NCBI GenBank assembly: GCA_030167125.1
Contig: CP126531.1
Coordinates: forward strand, 2,319,001-2,383,000
DNA length: 64,000 bases
Reading direction: 5' to 3'
DNA from: Rhodanobacteraceae bacterium
Lineage (GTDB): Bacteria > Pseudomonadota > Gammaproteobacteria > Xanthomonadales > Rhodanobacteraceae
Shown here: piece after piece, positions 55,307 to 63,767 of the stretch
Numbering within the stretch: position 1 is the first letter of the stretch
Layout of the letters: each line of letters starts with the position of its first letter
Translations under genes and position numbers: made by a program
The notes under the pieces: model-generated
The model's input: only the letters and a program-made list of their open reading frames with translations
Told to the model about the DNA's origin: nothing
Database searches by the model: none

Positions 55307-56386
55307 TCAGCGCAACGCGAGGATGTCGCCCAGCAATGCCTGCGCGGTGACTTCGGGTCCCGCGCCCGCGCCCTGGATCACCAGCGGACGCTGCGCGTAG
55401 CGCTGCGTGGTGAAGGCGAACAGGTTGTCGGCGCCGAGCAGGTGCGCGGCGGGATGCGTCGCGGGTACTTCGTCCAGGCCGACATGTGCGCGGCCGTCGG
55501 CATCGAAGCGCGCGAGGTAACGCAACACGCCATCGCGCGAAATGGCGGCGGCGAGGCGCGCCGCGATCGGCGCCTCGAGTTCTTCGAGCCGCTCCAGGAA
55601 TTCGTCCTGCGGAATATCGCGCAGCGCTTCCGGCACCAGGTTCTCGACTTCGATGTCGCTGCGTTGCAAAGGGAATCCCGCCGCGCGCGCGAGGATCAGC
55701 AGCTTGCGCGCGACGTCCTCGCCGAAAAGGTCGGCGCGCGGATCAGGCTCGGTGTAGCCGAGCGCGCAGGCTTCGCGCAGCAGGGTCGAGAATGGCTGGC
55801 GTCCGTCGTAGTGATTGAACAGGTACGAGAGCGATCCCGAGAACACGCCTTCGATGCGCGCGACGCGGTCGCCGCAGGCGTGCAGGCGGCGCAGCGTGGC
55901 GAGCGCCGGCAGGCCCGCGCCGACGGTGGCGCTGTCGCCGTAATGGGCGCCATGCACGCAGCCCGCCTGCAGCGCGTGCCAGCCGGCCAGGCCTCCACCC
56001 GCCAGCGCCTTGTTGGCGGTCGCGACGTGACAGCCGCGCACCAGCCAATCGGGATGGCGGGCCGCCAACTCCGCCGACGCGGTGGCGTCGATGATCACCT
56101 TGTCGCGCGCACCACTCGCGAGCAGCGCATGCAACAACGCGGCATCGTCACGCGCTTCGCCGCCGATGTTCAGGCGTTCGCGCAGGCGGCGCTCGGCCAG
56201 CGCTTCGGGTTGCGTTTGCTGGTGGCGCGAATTGGCCGCGCCGACCAGTCGCAGGTTCGCGCCTGCCGGCGTGCGCAGCAGTTGCAGGAACGCGCCGCCG
56301 ACCTTGCCGGTGCCGAACAGCACCACCGCGATGTCGTGCCGCGCCGCCGCACGCGGCACCAACGCCTCCGCCAGCACCGCGCTCAT
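55307..56386 (-). CDS. hom: Homoserine dehydrogenase
   Basis: 359 residues. NAD(P)-binding GTGKVGGAFLQLL, the NKALAG segment, and the catalytic-domain blocks RIEGVFSGSLSYLFN and LGYTEPDPRADLFGEDVARKLLILAR identify it. It lacks aspartokinase and ACT domains, so it is a monofunctional short form. It makes homoserine for the two preceding genes of the metX-metB-hom operon, and overlaps metB by four bases. Confidence 0.95.
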   Translation of the reverse strand: MSAVLAEALVPRAAARHDIAVVLFGTGKVGGAFLQLLRTPAGANLRLVGAANSRHQQTQPEALAERRLRERLNIGGEARDDAALLHALLASGARDKVIIDATASAELAARHPDWLVRGCHVATANKALAGGGLAGWHALQAGCVHGAHYGDSATVGAGLPALATLRRLHACGDRVARIEGVFSGSLSYLFNHYDGRQPFSTLLREACALGYTEPDPRADLFGEDVARKLLILARAAGFPLQRSDIEVENLVPEALRDIPQDEFLERLEELEAPIAARLAAAISRDGVLRYLARFDADGRAHVGLDEVPATHPAAHLLGADNLFAFTTQRYAQRPLVIQGAGAGPEVTAQALLGDILALR

Positions 56387-57573
56387 GCCGGCACCGCCAC
56401 GCGTTTTCGCGACACCGCATCCGCGCGTACCAGTGCGGCGCGCAGATGACGCGACAGATCGGCGATGTCCTCGATGCCGACCGAAAGGCGCAGCAGCGTG
56501 TCGGAAATGCCGGCCGCGCGGCGCGCCTCGGACGCCATCGCCGCGTGGGTCATGGTCGCGGGATGCGCTACCAAGCTCTCAACACCGCCCAGCGATTCGG
56601 CCAGCGTGATGCACTGCAGGCCATCCAGAAACGCGCGTACCGCGTCCTCGCCGCCACCCAGTTCGAAGCTCAGCATCGCGCCGAAACCCGATTGCTGGCG
56701 CGCGGCCAGCGCATGTTGCGGATGGCTGCTGAGGCCCGGATAGAACACGCGCGTCACCGCGGGATGCTGGTCCAGGAGGTCCGCCAGCGCGGCCGCGTTT
56801 TCCTGGTGCACGCGCAAGCGCGGCGACAAGGTGCGCAGGCCGCGCAGCGTCAACCAACTATCGAACGGCGCGCCGGTGAGCCCCAGGCAATTGCCCCACC
56901 ACTTCAACTTCTCGGCGACTTCCGGCTCGCGCGCGATCACCGCGCCGCCGACCACGTCGCTGTGGCCGTTGATGTACTTGGTGGTCGAATGCACCACCAC
57001 GTCGGCGCCCAGCGTCAGCGGCTGCTGCAGCGCCGGTGACAGGAAGGTGTTGTCCACCACGCACAGCGCGTCCGCCGCGCGCGCGGCCTGCGCGACGTGA
57101 CGGATGTCGGTGATCCGCAGCAACGGGTTCGATGGCGTTTCCACCCACACCAGCGAAGGATTCTCGGCGAGTCCCGCGGCCAGTGCGGTGGGATCGGTGA
57201 GGTCCGCGAAGCGCACCGTGAAGCGTCCCTTCTTCGCCCATGCATCGAGCAGCCGCCAGGTGCCGCCGTAGCAATCATGCGCGGCCAGCACCTTGCCGCC
57301 CGCGGGCACCAGTTCCAGCGCCAGCGCGACCGCGGCCATGCCGCTGGCCGTCACCACCGCGCCCGCACCGCGTTCGAGGTCGGCCAGCGCGTCGGCCAGC
57401 AGGTCGCGCGTCGGATTGCCGCTGCGCGAGTAGTCGTATTCGCGCTTCTCGTTGAAACCCGCGAACGAATAATTGGTGGAAAGGTGCAGCGGCGGCACCA
57501 CCGCGCCGTGCTGCGCGTCGGTCTCGATGCCGGCGCGCACCGCGCGCGTACAGGATGCAACGTTGGTAGTCAT
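56383..57573 (-). CDS. metB: Cystathionine gamma-synthase / O-succinylhomoserine (thiol)-lyase
   Basis: 396 residues of the Cys/Met PLP-dependent family: YDYSRSGNPTRDLL, TASGMAAVALAL, the Asp strand CVVDNTFLSPALQQPL and the PLP Lys in VVHSTTKYINGHSDVVGG. It joins O-succinylhomoserine (from MetX) with cysteine. It begins one base after the metX stop. Confidence 0.95.
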   Translation of the reverse strand: MTTNVASCTRAVRAGIETDAQHGAVVPPLHLSTNYSFAGFNEKREYDYSRSGNPTRDLLADALADLERGAGAVVTASGMAAVALALELVPAGGKVLAAHDCYGGTWRLLDAWAKKGRFTVRFADLTDPTALAAGLAENPSLVWVETPSNPLLRITDIRHVAQAARAADALCVVDNTFLSPALQQPLTLGADVVVHSTTKYINGHSDVVGGAVIAREPEVAEKLKWWGNCLGLTGAPFDSWLTLRGLRTLSPRLRVHQENAAALADLLDQHPAVTRVFYPGLSSHPQHALAARQQSGFGAMLSFELGGGEDAVRAFLDGLQCITLAESLGGVESLVAHPATMTHAAMASEARRAAGISDTLLRLSVGIEDIADLSRHLRAALVRADAVSRKRVAVPA

Positions 57574-57574
57574 G

Positions 57575-58624
57575 TCAGTCTCCGCAAGCTTGCAGGGCGT
57601 CGCGCAGCAGCGGCGCGAGGCGTTCGTGTTCTTTCAGGAATCCGTCGTGACCGTAAGGGGTCTCGATCACTTCCAGCGTGGCCGGCGCGCCGAAGCGCTG
57701 CTGCAGCACGCATAGGTCCGCGAGCGGCACCAGCTTGTCGCTGGCGAATCCGATCAAGGTGGCAGGCACGCGTACCGACTTCGGATCGACGTCATGCAGG
57801 TCGATCGATTCGGACAGCGCGAGATAGCGTTGGGCATTGAAACGCGCGACGAAGGTGCGGCCCTGGTGTTCCAACCAGCCTTCGACGGGCAGCCGGAAAC
57901 GCCCGTCGCGGTATTCCGCGCCGCCGGCGAAGCGGCGGCCGAGTTCCTCGCAGCTGCGGTACGTGGTGAGCGCGAGTTGGCGCGCCAGCGACAGCGCCTC
58001 GTCCACGCAGCCGTTGTCGAGCCCCAGCTTCACGATGCCGCGCTGCACTGCGCGCTGCGCGGTCGCGAACGGATGCGGGCGGTGCGCGCCGGCCAGCGCG
58101 ATCAACCTGCCAAGCCGATTGCCGTGGCGCGCGGCGAACGCGAGTCCGACCATCGCGCCGTACGAAGCGCCGATGAAGGCTTCGACATGCGTGATACCGA
58201 GCGCATCCAGCAACGCCGCCAGCGCGTCGGCCTGATCCTCGCTGGCCACCGACGGCGCGTGCAAATCGTCCGCGTCCAGCCAGTCGATCGCCAACACGCG
58301 CACGCGGTCGAGGTCGATCGCGCGCCCCGCGCCGATCTGCGATTCCCACCAGCCCGGCGCCGGGTGTTCGGCGCTCGAACATGCGTCGCGGTCGGCCGAG
58401 ATGCCGCCCTGCACGATCACCGTGGGCGCGCCCGGCGCGCCGGCCCAGAGATAACGCACTTCGACTTCGACCGCGCCTTCGCTGTAACGCGGCGCGATGC
58501 GCACGCGGCGCGACGCGCGCAGGCAGGTGAAGGGAACGGCGGCCGGCGCGGCGTACGGCACGTCGGCGAAGTGCGGTTCGGCGATCTGTCGCTCGGCGAT
58601 TTCGGGTGCGACGGCGAGGCTCAT
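57575..58624 (-). CDS. metX: Homoserine O-succinyltransferase of the MetX fold
   Basis: 349 residues from the ATG at 58624, with GGAGAACC just upstream; longer in-frame starts lie inside the riboswitch and are rejected. Alpha/beta-hydrolase features: nucleophile GASYGAMVG, the Asp of ASDKLVP and the His of YGHDGFL. The DACSSAEHPAPGWWESQIGAG.. region and the short form are typical of Xanthomonadales MetX proteins that use succinyl-CoA. It is the first committed enzyme of methionine synthesis here and is under riboswitch control. Confidence 0.92.
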   Translation of the reverse strand: MSLAVAPEIAERQIAEPHFADVPYAAPAAVPFTCLRASRRVRIAPRYSEGAVEVEVRYLWAGAPGAPTVIVQGGISADRDACSSAEHPAPGWWESQIGAGRAIDLDRVRVLAIDWLDADDLHAPSVASEDQADALAALLDALGITHVEAFIGASYGAMVGLAFAARHGNRLGRLIALAGAHRPHPFATAQRAVQRGIVKLGLDNGCVDEALSLARQLALTTYRSCEELGRRFAGGAEYRDGRFRLPVEGWLEHQGRTFVARFNAQRYLALSESIDLHDVDPKSVRVPATLIGFASDKLVPLADLCVLQQRFGAPATLEVIETPYGHDGFLKEHERLAPLLRDALQACGD

Positions 58625-58626
58625 GG

Positions 58627-58671
58627 CGGTTCTCCTTGGCAAACCCGGACATCGAGTCGTGCGGAGAACCG
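58627..58671 (-). promoter_or_regulatory. Shine-Dalgarno-sequestering hairpin of metX
   Basis: In the metX leader CGGTTCTCC (58671-58663) can pair over 9 bp with GGAGAACCG (58635-58627), which contains the metX ribosome-binding site. The loop holds CGACTC (58659-58654), complementary to GAGTCG at the 3' strand of the riboswitch P1 helix (58715-58710). This gives a plausible switch in which SAM binding frees the hairpin to hide the ribosome site. Confidence 0.75.
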
Positions 58672-58712
58672 GAAAACGGCCGTCCAATCCCGCAGCAAAC
58701 GGGATCGTGCGA

Positions 58713-58831
58713 CTCATCTTTCGGGCAGGCGTCGACGCGCCTTCCGCAGGAGTTGGCACCGTGCGGAACCAAAGCGGTTTCGCGGGTTGCCCCGGCTTCC
58801 AAGGGCCTGTCCCTCAGCCGGTCTCGATGAG
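58713..58831 (-). ncRNA. SAM-I (S-box) riboswitch upstream of metX
   Basis: Reading leftward from 58831 the RNA shows the SAM-I core: P1 strand CTCATC, GAGACCGG, CTGAGGGACAGGCCC, GGAAGCCGGGGCAACC, GGTGCCAACTCCTGCGG and the closing P1 strand GATGAG at 58718-58713. The spacing and invariant residues match the S-box aptamer. It binds S-adenosylmethionine and would lower metX-metB-hom expression when methionine is plentiful. A hairpin ATCCCG..CGGGAT follows. Confidence 0.93.
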
Positions 58832-58842
58832 CAGTGGACCAG

Positions 58843-58898
58843 ACTCTAGTGACGCCAGCCCGTGCATGTCAACAACTATTTGGACGTCCAGACGTCCA
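58843..58898 (-). promoter_or_regulatory. metX promoter with upstream dyad
   Basis: TTGACA (58867-58872) and TAGAGT (58843-58848) with an 18-bp spacer, placing the transcription start at about 58836, just before the riboswitch. Immediately upstream of the -35 is TGGACGTCCAGACGTCCA (58881-58898), a dyad of two GACGTC units, placed where an activator, or a repressor of the divergent gene, could bind. Confidence 0.75.
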
Positions 58899-59026
58899 TA
58901 TAACCAATCATCATGTCGCGGTCGAAGCGCTCTCTTCCGCCAAACTGAATGCAGCTTGGCGGCCCTTGTCGAAATCACCACCCCTCATCCGTCATCATGC
59001 CGGGCATGCCGCGAACGGAGATCCCG

Positions 59027-59650
59027 ATGAAGCTCTACTGGTTCGACACCGTCAACCCGCGCAAGGCCTGCGCGGTCGCGAAATACCTGCGCTCGCCCGT
59101 CCAGTACGTGCGCGTCGACCTCGCGCGCGGCGAGCACAGGACGCCCGAATACCTGGCGCTGAATCCCAACGGCAAGGTGCCGACCCTGGTCGACGGACCG
59201 CGCCGGCTGTGGGAGTCCGCCGCGATCATGTGCCACCTGGCGGCGCGTTGTGATTCGGACCTGTGGCCGCAGGACGATCGCCAGATCGAAGTGGTCCGCT
59301 GGTTGAGCTGGGATCTCGCGAATTTCTACCGCGCCGGCGGCACGCTGTATTTCGAGCACATCATCAAGCCGCGCCTGCGGCTCGGCGAGGCCGTGCCGGG
59401 CGCGGTTGCGCAAGCCACCGCTGACTGGCGGCGGCTGGCCGCGCTGCTCGACGCGCACCTGCACGAACGCCGCTGGCTGGTCGGCGATTCGCTCACGGTC
59501 GCGGATTTCGCGGTCGCGGCGTTCCTGCCGTACGCCGAAGGCGCGCACATCCCGCTGGATGAATTCCCCGCGATCACGCGCTGGCACGAGCGCCTTAACG
59601 AGCTGGAGGCGTGGCGCGAACCCTTCCCGGCGCTGGCTGAAACGGCCTGA
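59027..59650 (+). CDS. Glutathione S-transferase family protein
   Basis: 207 residues from the ATG at 59027 (GGAG upstream). Thioredoxin-like N-terminal domain (MKLYWFDTVNPRKACAVAKYL, with NPNGKVPTLVDG and the ESAAIMCHLA glutathione-binding stretch) and all-helical C-terminal domain (ERRWLVGDSLTVADFAVAAFLP). The N-terminal Ser/Tyr position is not obvious; substrate unknown. Divergent from metX. Confidence 0.9.
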   Translation: MKLYWFDTVNPRKACAVAKYLRSPVQYVRVDLARGEHRTPEYLALNPNGKVPTLVDGPRRLWESAAIMCHLAARCDSDLWPQDDRQIEVVRWLSWDLANFYRAGGTLYFEHIIKPRLRLGEAVPGAVAQATADWRRLAALLDAHLHERRWLVGDSLTVADFAVAAFLPYAEGAHIPLDEFPAITRWHERLNELEAWREPFPALAETA

Positions 59651-59726
59651 CGATGGCGTTGTCGATTTCGCGCAACGCGGTTCGTCGTCAAGACGAACAC
59701 GCCACAAAACCATCGAGGAACCCTCC

Positions 59727-60161
59727 ATGCAACTCGTCAGCTATCTGTTCTACAAGAATCAAGCCGCGGAAGCGTTCGATTTCTATGCCAGGTGCCTGGG
59801 CGGCAAGGTCGCCATGAAGGTGACCTACGGTGAAATGCCGGAGAGTGAGCGGGTGCCTGCGGAAATGCGCAATCTGGTCGCGCACGTGCAGCTCGATGTC
59901 GGCGGTGCGCAGTTGATGGGCTCAGACTGGTGCCCGCCGGGCGACGACACGCCTTATCCGGGTATCCACGGCAACCGGATTTGCCTGATCGTCGACACCC
60001 CGGAACAGGCCGAGCGCGCATTCAATGCACTCAGTGCGGGCGGCGAAGTGATGATGCCGATCGCCGAGACTTCCTGGTCGCTGCGCTTCGGCATGTTCAC
60101 CGACCGCTTCGGCGCGCACTGGATGGTCAACTGCAATCGCGCGGAAGCCAGCCATGCGTAA
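59727..60161 (+). CDS. VOC-family protein, PhnB-like
   Basis: 144 residues with the glyoxalase/bleomycin-resistance fold typical of PhnB-like proteins: LVSYLFYKNQAAEAFDFYARCLGGKV, VTYGEMPESERVP, and the C-terminal MFTDRFGAHWMVNC. The catalytic role of this subfamily is mostly unknown. It overlaps the next gene by eight bases. Confidence 0.9.
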   Translation: MQLVSYLFYKNQAAEAFDFYARCLGGKVAMKVTYGEMPESERVPAEMRNLVAHVQLDVGGAQLMGSDWCPPGDDTPYPGIHGNRICLIVDTPEQAERAFNALSAGGEVMMPIAETSWSLRFGMFTDRFGAHWMVNCNRAEASHA

Positions 60162-60771
60162 GCCCGTTCCTGCATGCGTGGCGCTCGCCTTGCTGGTCGT
60201 CGCCGGCGCCGCGGCGGCGCAGCCGCTGCACTTCACCATCGATCCGGACCACACCTATCCGAGTTTCGCCGCCGATCACCTCGGCCTGTCGACGTGGCGC
60301 GGCAAGTTCGACCACTCGAGCGGCACGATCACGCTGGATCGCCGGAAACAAACCGGCACGGTGCACATCGTGACGAAGATCGACAGCATCGACTTCGGCA
60401 ATCCGCCCCTGAAACAGGCGGTGCTGAAGGCCGTGTTCCCGCCACCGCTCTGCAACACCCGGTGCGCGTTCTTCGACGCCGCGAAATATCCGGTCGCGAT
60501 CTATGACGGCACGCTCGCGGATTTCGTGGACGGCGCGCCCACGCGCGTGGTCGGCAAGCTCACCCTGCACGGCGTCACGCGTCCGCTGGATCTGAAGATC
60601 GAACACTTCAAATGCATGCCCGATTTCGTGGCGAACCCGCGCCAGCGTTGCGGCGCGGACGCGTCGACGGCGTTCGACCGCGCCGATTTCGGCATCGATG
60701 CCGGCAAGACGTTCGGCATGGACATGAAGGTGTCGATGCAGATCCAGGTCGAGGCGGTGCAGGACAAGTAA
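60154..60771 (+). CDS. YceI-family periplasmic protein
   Basis: 205 residues: signal peptide (ACVALALLVVAGAAAAQ) and a YceI lipocalin-like domain (FTIDPDHTYPSFAADHLGLSTWRGKF, VTKIDSIDFGNPPL, KLTLHGVTRPLDLKI, DRADFGIDAG). The family binds isoprenoid or other amphipathic molecules in the periplasm. Two Cys pairs (PPLCNTRCAF, FKCMPD and RCGAD) may form disulfides. Confidence 0.92.
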   Translation: MRKPVPACVALALLVVAGAAAAQPLHFTIDPDHTYPSFAADHLGLSTWRGKFDHSSGTITLDRRKQTGTVHIVTKIDSIDFGNPPLKQAVLKAVFPPPLCNTRCAFFDAAKYPVAIYDGTLADFVDGAPTRVVGKLTLHGVTRPLDLKIEHFKCMPDFVANPRQRCGADASTAFDRADFGIDAGKTFGMDMKVSMQIQVEAVQDK

Positions 60772-60837
60772 TTCGCGTCGTGCGAGCGGGCGTTCGCATT
60801 CGACGCTACCCTGCGCTTTTCGGATGGGGAATGCGCC

Positions 60838-62238
60838 ATGTCCACGCGCCGCACGCTGCTGTTGGGTTCGCTGCTCCTGACACTCGGGTCTTCGCCGTTG
60901 CCTGCCGCGGAAACCACCGCGCAGGCCATGCCCGAATACATGGACATGCTGGCCCACGCGATCTCGGTGCCGACCGTGAAGGGCAAGGACCAGGTGCCGG
61001 CGCTGGCGCGTTATTTCGCGGACAAGCTCGAGGCCGCCGGCTTCGCGAAGTCCGACATCGAGATCATGCCGGTCGGCCATACCGAAGCGCTGGTCGTGCA
61101 CTACCGCGGCAAGGGCGAGGGCAAACCCTTCATCGTCCATGGACACATGGACGTGGTCCCCGCCGATGCCGAAGGCTGGAGTGACCACCAGCCCTTCAAG
61201 CTGGTCAAGGACGGCCCGTACTACTACGGGCGCGGGATCGCGGACATGAAGGACCAGACCGTCGCGCTGGTCGAAACCTTCATGCGCCTCAAGCGCGAAG
61301 GGTTCGTGCCGCAGCGTGACATCATCCTGACCCTCACCGGCGACGAGGAAACCGACGAATTCACGGCCGAGGCGGTCGCCAGGCGCTACCACGATGCCGA
61401 GTTCGCGCTCGATGCCGATGGCTGGTCGGGCGAATACGACGCCGACCTGGAACCGGTGCTGTTCGGCGTGGTCGCCGCCGAAAAGGGTTATGCGGATTTC
61501 CTGGTCACCGCAACCTCGCCCGGCGGGCATTCGAGCGAACCGAATCCCGACAACGCGATCTACAAGCTGTCCGCGGCGATGCAGAAGATCGGCGCGTACC
61601 AGTTCCCGGTGGAGTACAACGGCATCACGCTGGCGTCGTTCAAGGCGATGAGCGCCCACATGCAGGGGCCGCTCGCGGACGCACTGCACCGCTTCGCCGA
61701 ACATCCCGGCGACGCCAGGGCGGCGGCCGTGATCTCGGCCGATCCCGCATACGTCGGCCAGATCCGCACCACCTGCGTGGCGACCGAACTGGCCGCCGGC
61801 CATGCGCGCAACGCGCTGCCCGAGAAAGCCACCGCGAACGTCAACTGCCGGATCTTTCCCGGCAGCACCGTCGCCGCCGTGCAGCAACAATTGCAGCGCG
61901 CGGTCGCCGATCCGTCCATCGAGATCAGCGTGCAGGCTCCAGCGCCCGTGCTGGGGCCGATCTCGTATCCCGTCCTGCCGCAGGTGATGGAAGCGGTGAC
62001 GCAGGCGGTGCACCGTCGGTTCCCGGGCATCGCGGTGATTCCGACCATGATCGCGGCTTCGTCGGACAGCCGGAACTTCCGCAACCACGGCGTGCCGACG
62101 TACGGCGTCAGTCCCGCGTTCGCCAAACCAGGCGACGTGCACGCGCACGGCTACAACGAACGGCTCCTCGCCAGCGAGCTGCCCGCTTCGCTGGATTTCT
62201 GGCACGAACTGCTGCCCGCGCTGGCGAAGGCGAAGTGA
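60838..62238 (+). CDS. Secreted M20-family metallopeptidase
   Basis: 466 residues with a signal peptide (LLLGSLLLTLGSSPLPAAE) and M20 zinc motifs: VHGHMDVVPAD, GIADMKDQ, TGDEETDE and the C-terminal YGVSPAF. Between them is the dimerisation domain (TSPGGHSSEPNPDNAIYKL). Likely a periplasmic di/tripeptidase or carboxypeptidase. The next gene is a close paralogue. Confidence 0.93.
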   Translation: MSTRRTLLLGSLLLTLGSSPLPAAETTAQAMPEYMDMLAHAISVPTVKGKDQVPALARYFADKLEAAGFAKSDIEIMPVGHTEALVVHYRGKGEGKPFIVHGHMDVVPADAEGWSDHQPFKLVKDGPYYYGRGIADMKDQTVALVETFMRLKREGFVPQRDIILTLTGDEETDEFTAEAVARRYHDAEFALDADGWSGEYDADLEPVLFGVVAAEKGYADFLVTATSPGGHSSEPNPDNAIYKLSAAMQKIGAYQFPVEYNGITLASFKAMSAHMQGPLADALHRFAEHPGDARAAAVISADPAYVGQIRTTCVATELAAGHARNALPEKATANVNCRIFPGSTVAAVQQQLQRAVADPSIEISVQAPAPVLGPISYPVLPQVMEAVTQAVHRRFPGIAVIPTMIAASSDSRNFRNHGVPTYGVSPAFAKPGDVHAHGYNERLLASELPASLDFWHELLPALAKAK

Positions 62239-62305
62239 CTTGCGGCACACGATGGCTGCACGCGTACGGGTAATCTTGCCGAACCATGTCCACCGGGAGC
62301 CTGCC

Positions 62306-63700
62306 ATGCCATTCGTGCGCCTGCTGATCGCCGCCTGCATCGTGCTGATCGCCGCGTGGGCGCCGCCGGCGCGAAGCGACGCCGCTACACAAGCGCTGCC
62401 GGAAACGATGGACATGCTGCGGCACGCAATCGCCGCGCAAACCGTCGAAGGCAAGAACCAGGTGCCGGCGTTCGCGCAATACCTCGCAGGCAAGCTCGAA
62501 TCGGCCGGTTTCGCCCAATCCGACATCGAGATCATCCCGGTCGAACACACCGCCGCACTGGTCGTGCATTACCGCGGCAGCGACAAGAGTCTGAGGCCGA
62601 TCCTGCTGTCGGCGCACATGGACGTGGTGGCCGCGAATCCGGCGGACTGGCAGCGCGATCCGTTCAAGCTGATCGAGGAGAACGGCTATCTGTACGGCCG
62701 CGGCGTGGCCGACATGAAGACCAACATGATCGCGCTCGTCGAAACCTTCATGCGCTTCAAGCGGGAACACTGCGTGCCGAAGCGCAGCATGATCATGGTG
62801 TTCTCGGGCGACGAGGAGACCGACATGGCCTCGACGCGGGAACTGGCGAAGCGCTACCACGATGCCGAGTTCCTGCTCAATGCCGATGCGGGTGGCGGCA
62901 CCTTGAATGCGCAGGGCAAGCCGGTGGTGTACGAAATCCAGGCGGCCGAAAAGACCTACGCCGATTTCAAGCTGACCGTCACCTCGGCCGGCGGCCATTC
63001 CAGCGAGCCCGATGTACCGAAAAACGCGATCTATCGATTGGCGAAAGCCCTCGATCGCATCGCCGCGTATCAATTCCCGGTGCAGCACAGCGAGATCACG
63101 TTGGCTTCGTTGAAGGCGACGGGCGAGCACAACACCGGCCCGATCGCGGCGGCGATGCGCGCGTTTGCCGCGAATCCGAATGACGCGAAGGCGGCGGCAA
63201 CCCTTTCCGCCGATCCGGCCTACGTCGGCCAGATCCGCACGACCTGCGTCGCCACCATGCTGGACGGCGGCCACGCGCTGAACGCGCTGCCGCAGCGCAC
63301 CGACGCCAACATCAACTGCCGCATCTTCCCCGGCACGCACATCGCGTCGGTGCAGGCCACGCTCGCGAAGGTGATCGACGATCCGAGCGTCAAGATCACG
63401 GTGCGCCAACCGCCGCCGGTGGAAAGTCCCGCTTCGCCGTTGCGCAAGGACGTGGTGGATGCCGTCAGCGCGGTGGTGCACCAGCGCTATCCCGGCCTGG
63501 ACATCGTGCCGGGCATGTCGGCCGGCGCGTCGGACAGCATGTACTTCCGCAATGCCGGCGTGCCGAGCTACGGCGTCGATCCGAGCTTTTCCAAACCGAA
63601 TGACACCTTCGCGCACGGGCTCAATGAAAAATTGCTGGCGTCGAACGTGCCGTGGGCGCTGGAGTTCTGGGACAAGCTGCTGACGAAGCTCAGCCAGTAA
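62306..63700 (+). CDS. Secreted M20-family metallopeptidase, paralogue of the preceding gene
   Basis: 464 residues from the ATG at 62306 (GGGAG upstream), signal peptide LLIAACIVLIAAWAPPARS. The same motifs recur (SAHMDVVAAN, GVADMKTN, SGDEETDM, GGHSSEPDVPKNAIYRL), and whole stretches such as SADPAYVGQIRTTCVAT are identical with the upstream protein, so this is a tandem duplication that has since diverged. Confidence 0.93.
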   Translation: MPFVRLLIAACIVLIAAWAPPARSDAATQALPETMDMLRHAIAAQTVEGKNQVPAFAQYLAGKLESAGFAQSDIEIIPVEHTAALVVHYRGSDKSLRPILLSAHMDVVAANPADWQRDPFKLIEENGYLYGRGVADMKTNMIALVETFMRFKREHCVPKRSMIMVFSGDEETDMASTRELAKRYHDAEFLLNADAGGGTLNAQGKPVVYEIQAAEKTYADFKLTVTSAGGHSSEPDVPKNAIYRLAKALDRIAAYQFPVQHSEITLASLKATGEHNTGPIAAAMRAFAANPNDAKAAATLSADPAYVGQIRTTCVATMLDGGHALNALPQRTDANINCRIFPGTHIASVQATLAKVIDDPSVKITVRQPPPVESPASPLRKDVVDAVSAVVHQRYPGLDIVPGMSAGASDSMYFRNAGVPSYGVDPSFSKPNDTFAHGLNEKLLASNVPWALEFWDKLLTKLSQ

Positions 63701-63767
63701 GGCGTTTGGGCGCCCTGGCGCGCGCCGCTAGAATGGCGGGTTTGCGTTGCGCGCGAACCCGCTGCTC

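Noticed and set aside
60127..62550. 807-codon open frame antisense to the YceI and M20 peptidase genes
   Set aside because: It mirrors well-identified genes with clear signal peptides and motifs; high GC leaves long open antisense frames. Its protein is low-complexity Arg/Val/Gly/His-rich with no domain.
62108..63616. 502-codon antisense frame over the second M20 peptidase
   Set aside because: Same cause: GC-rich shadow of a real gene.
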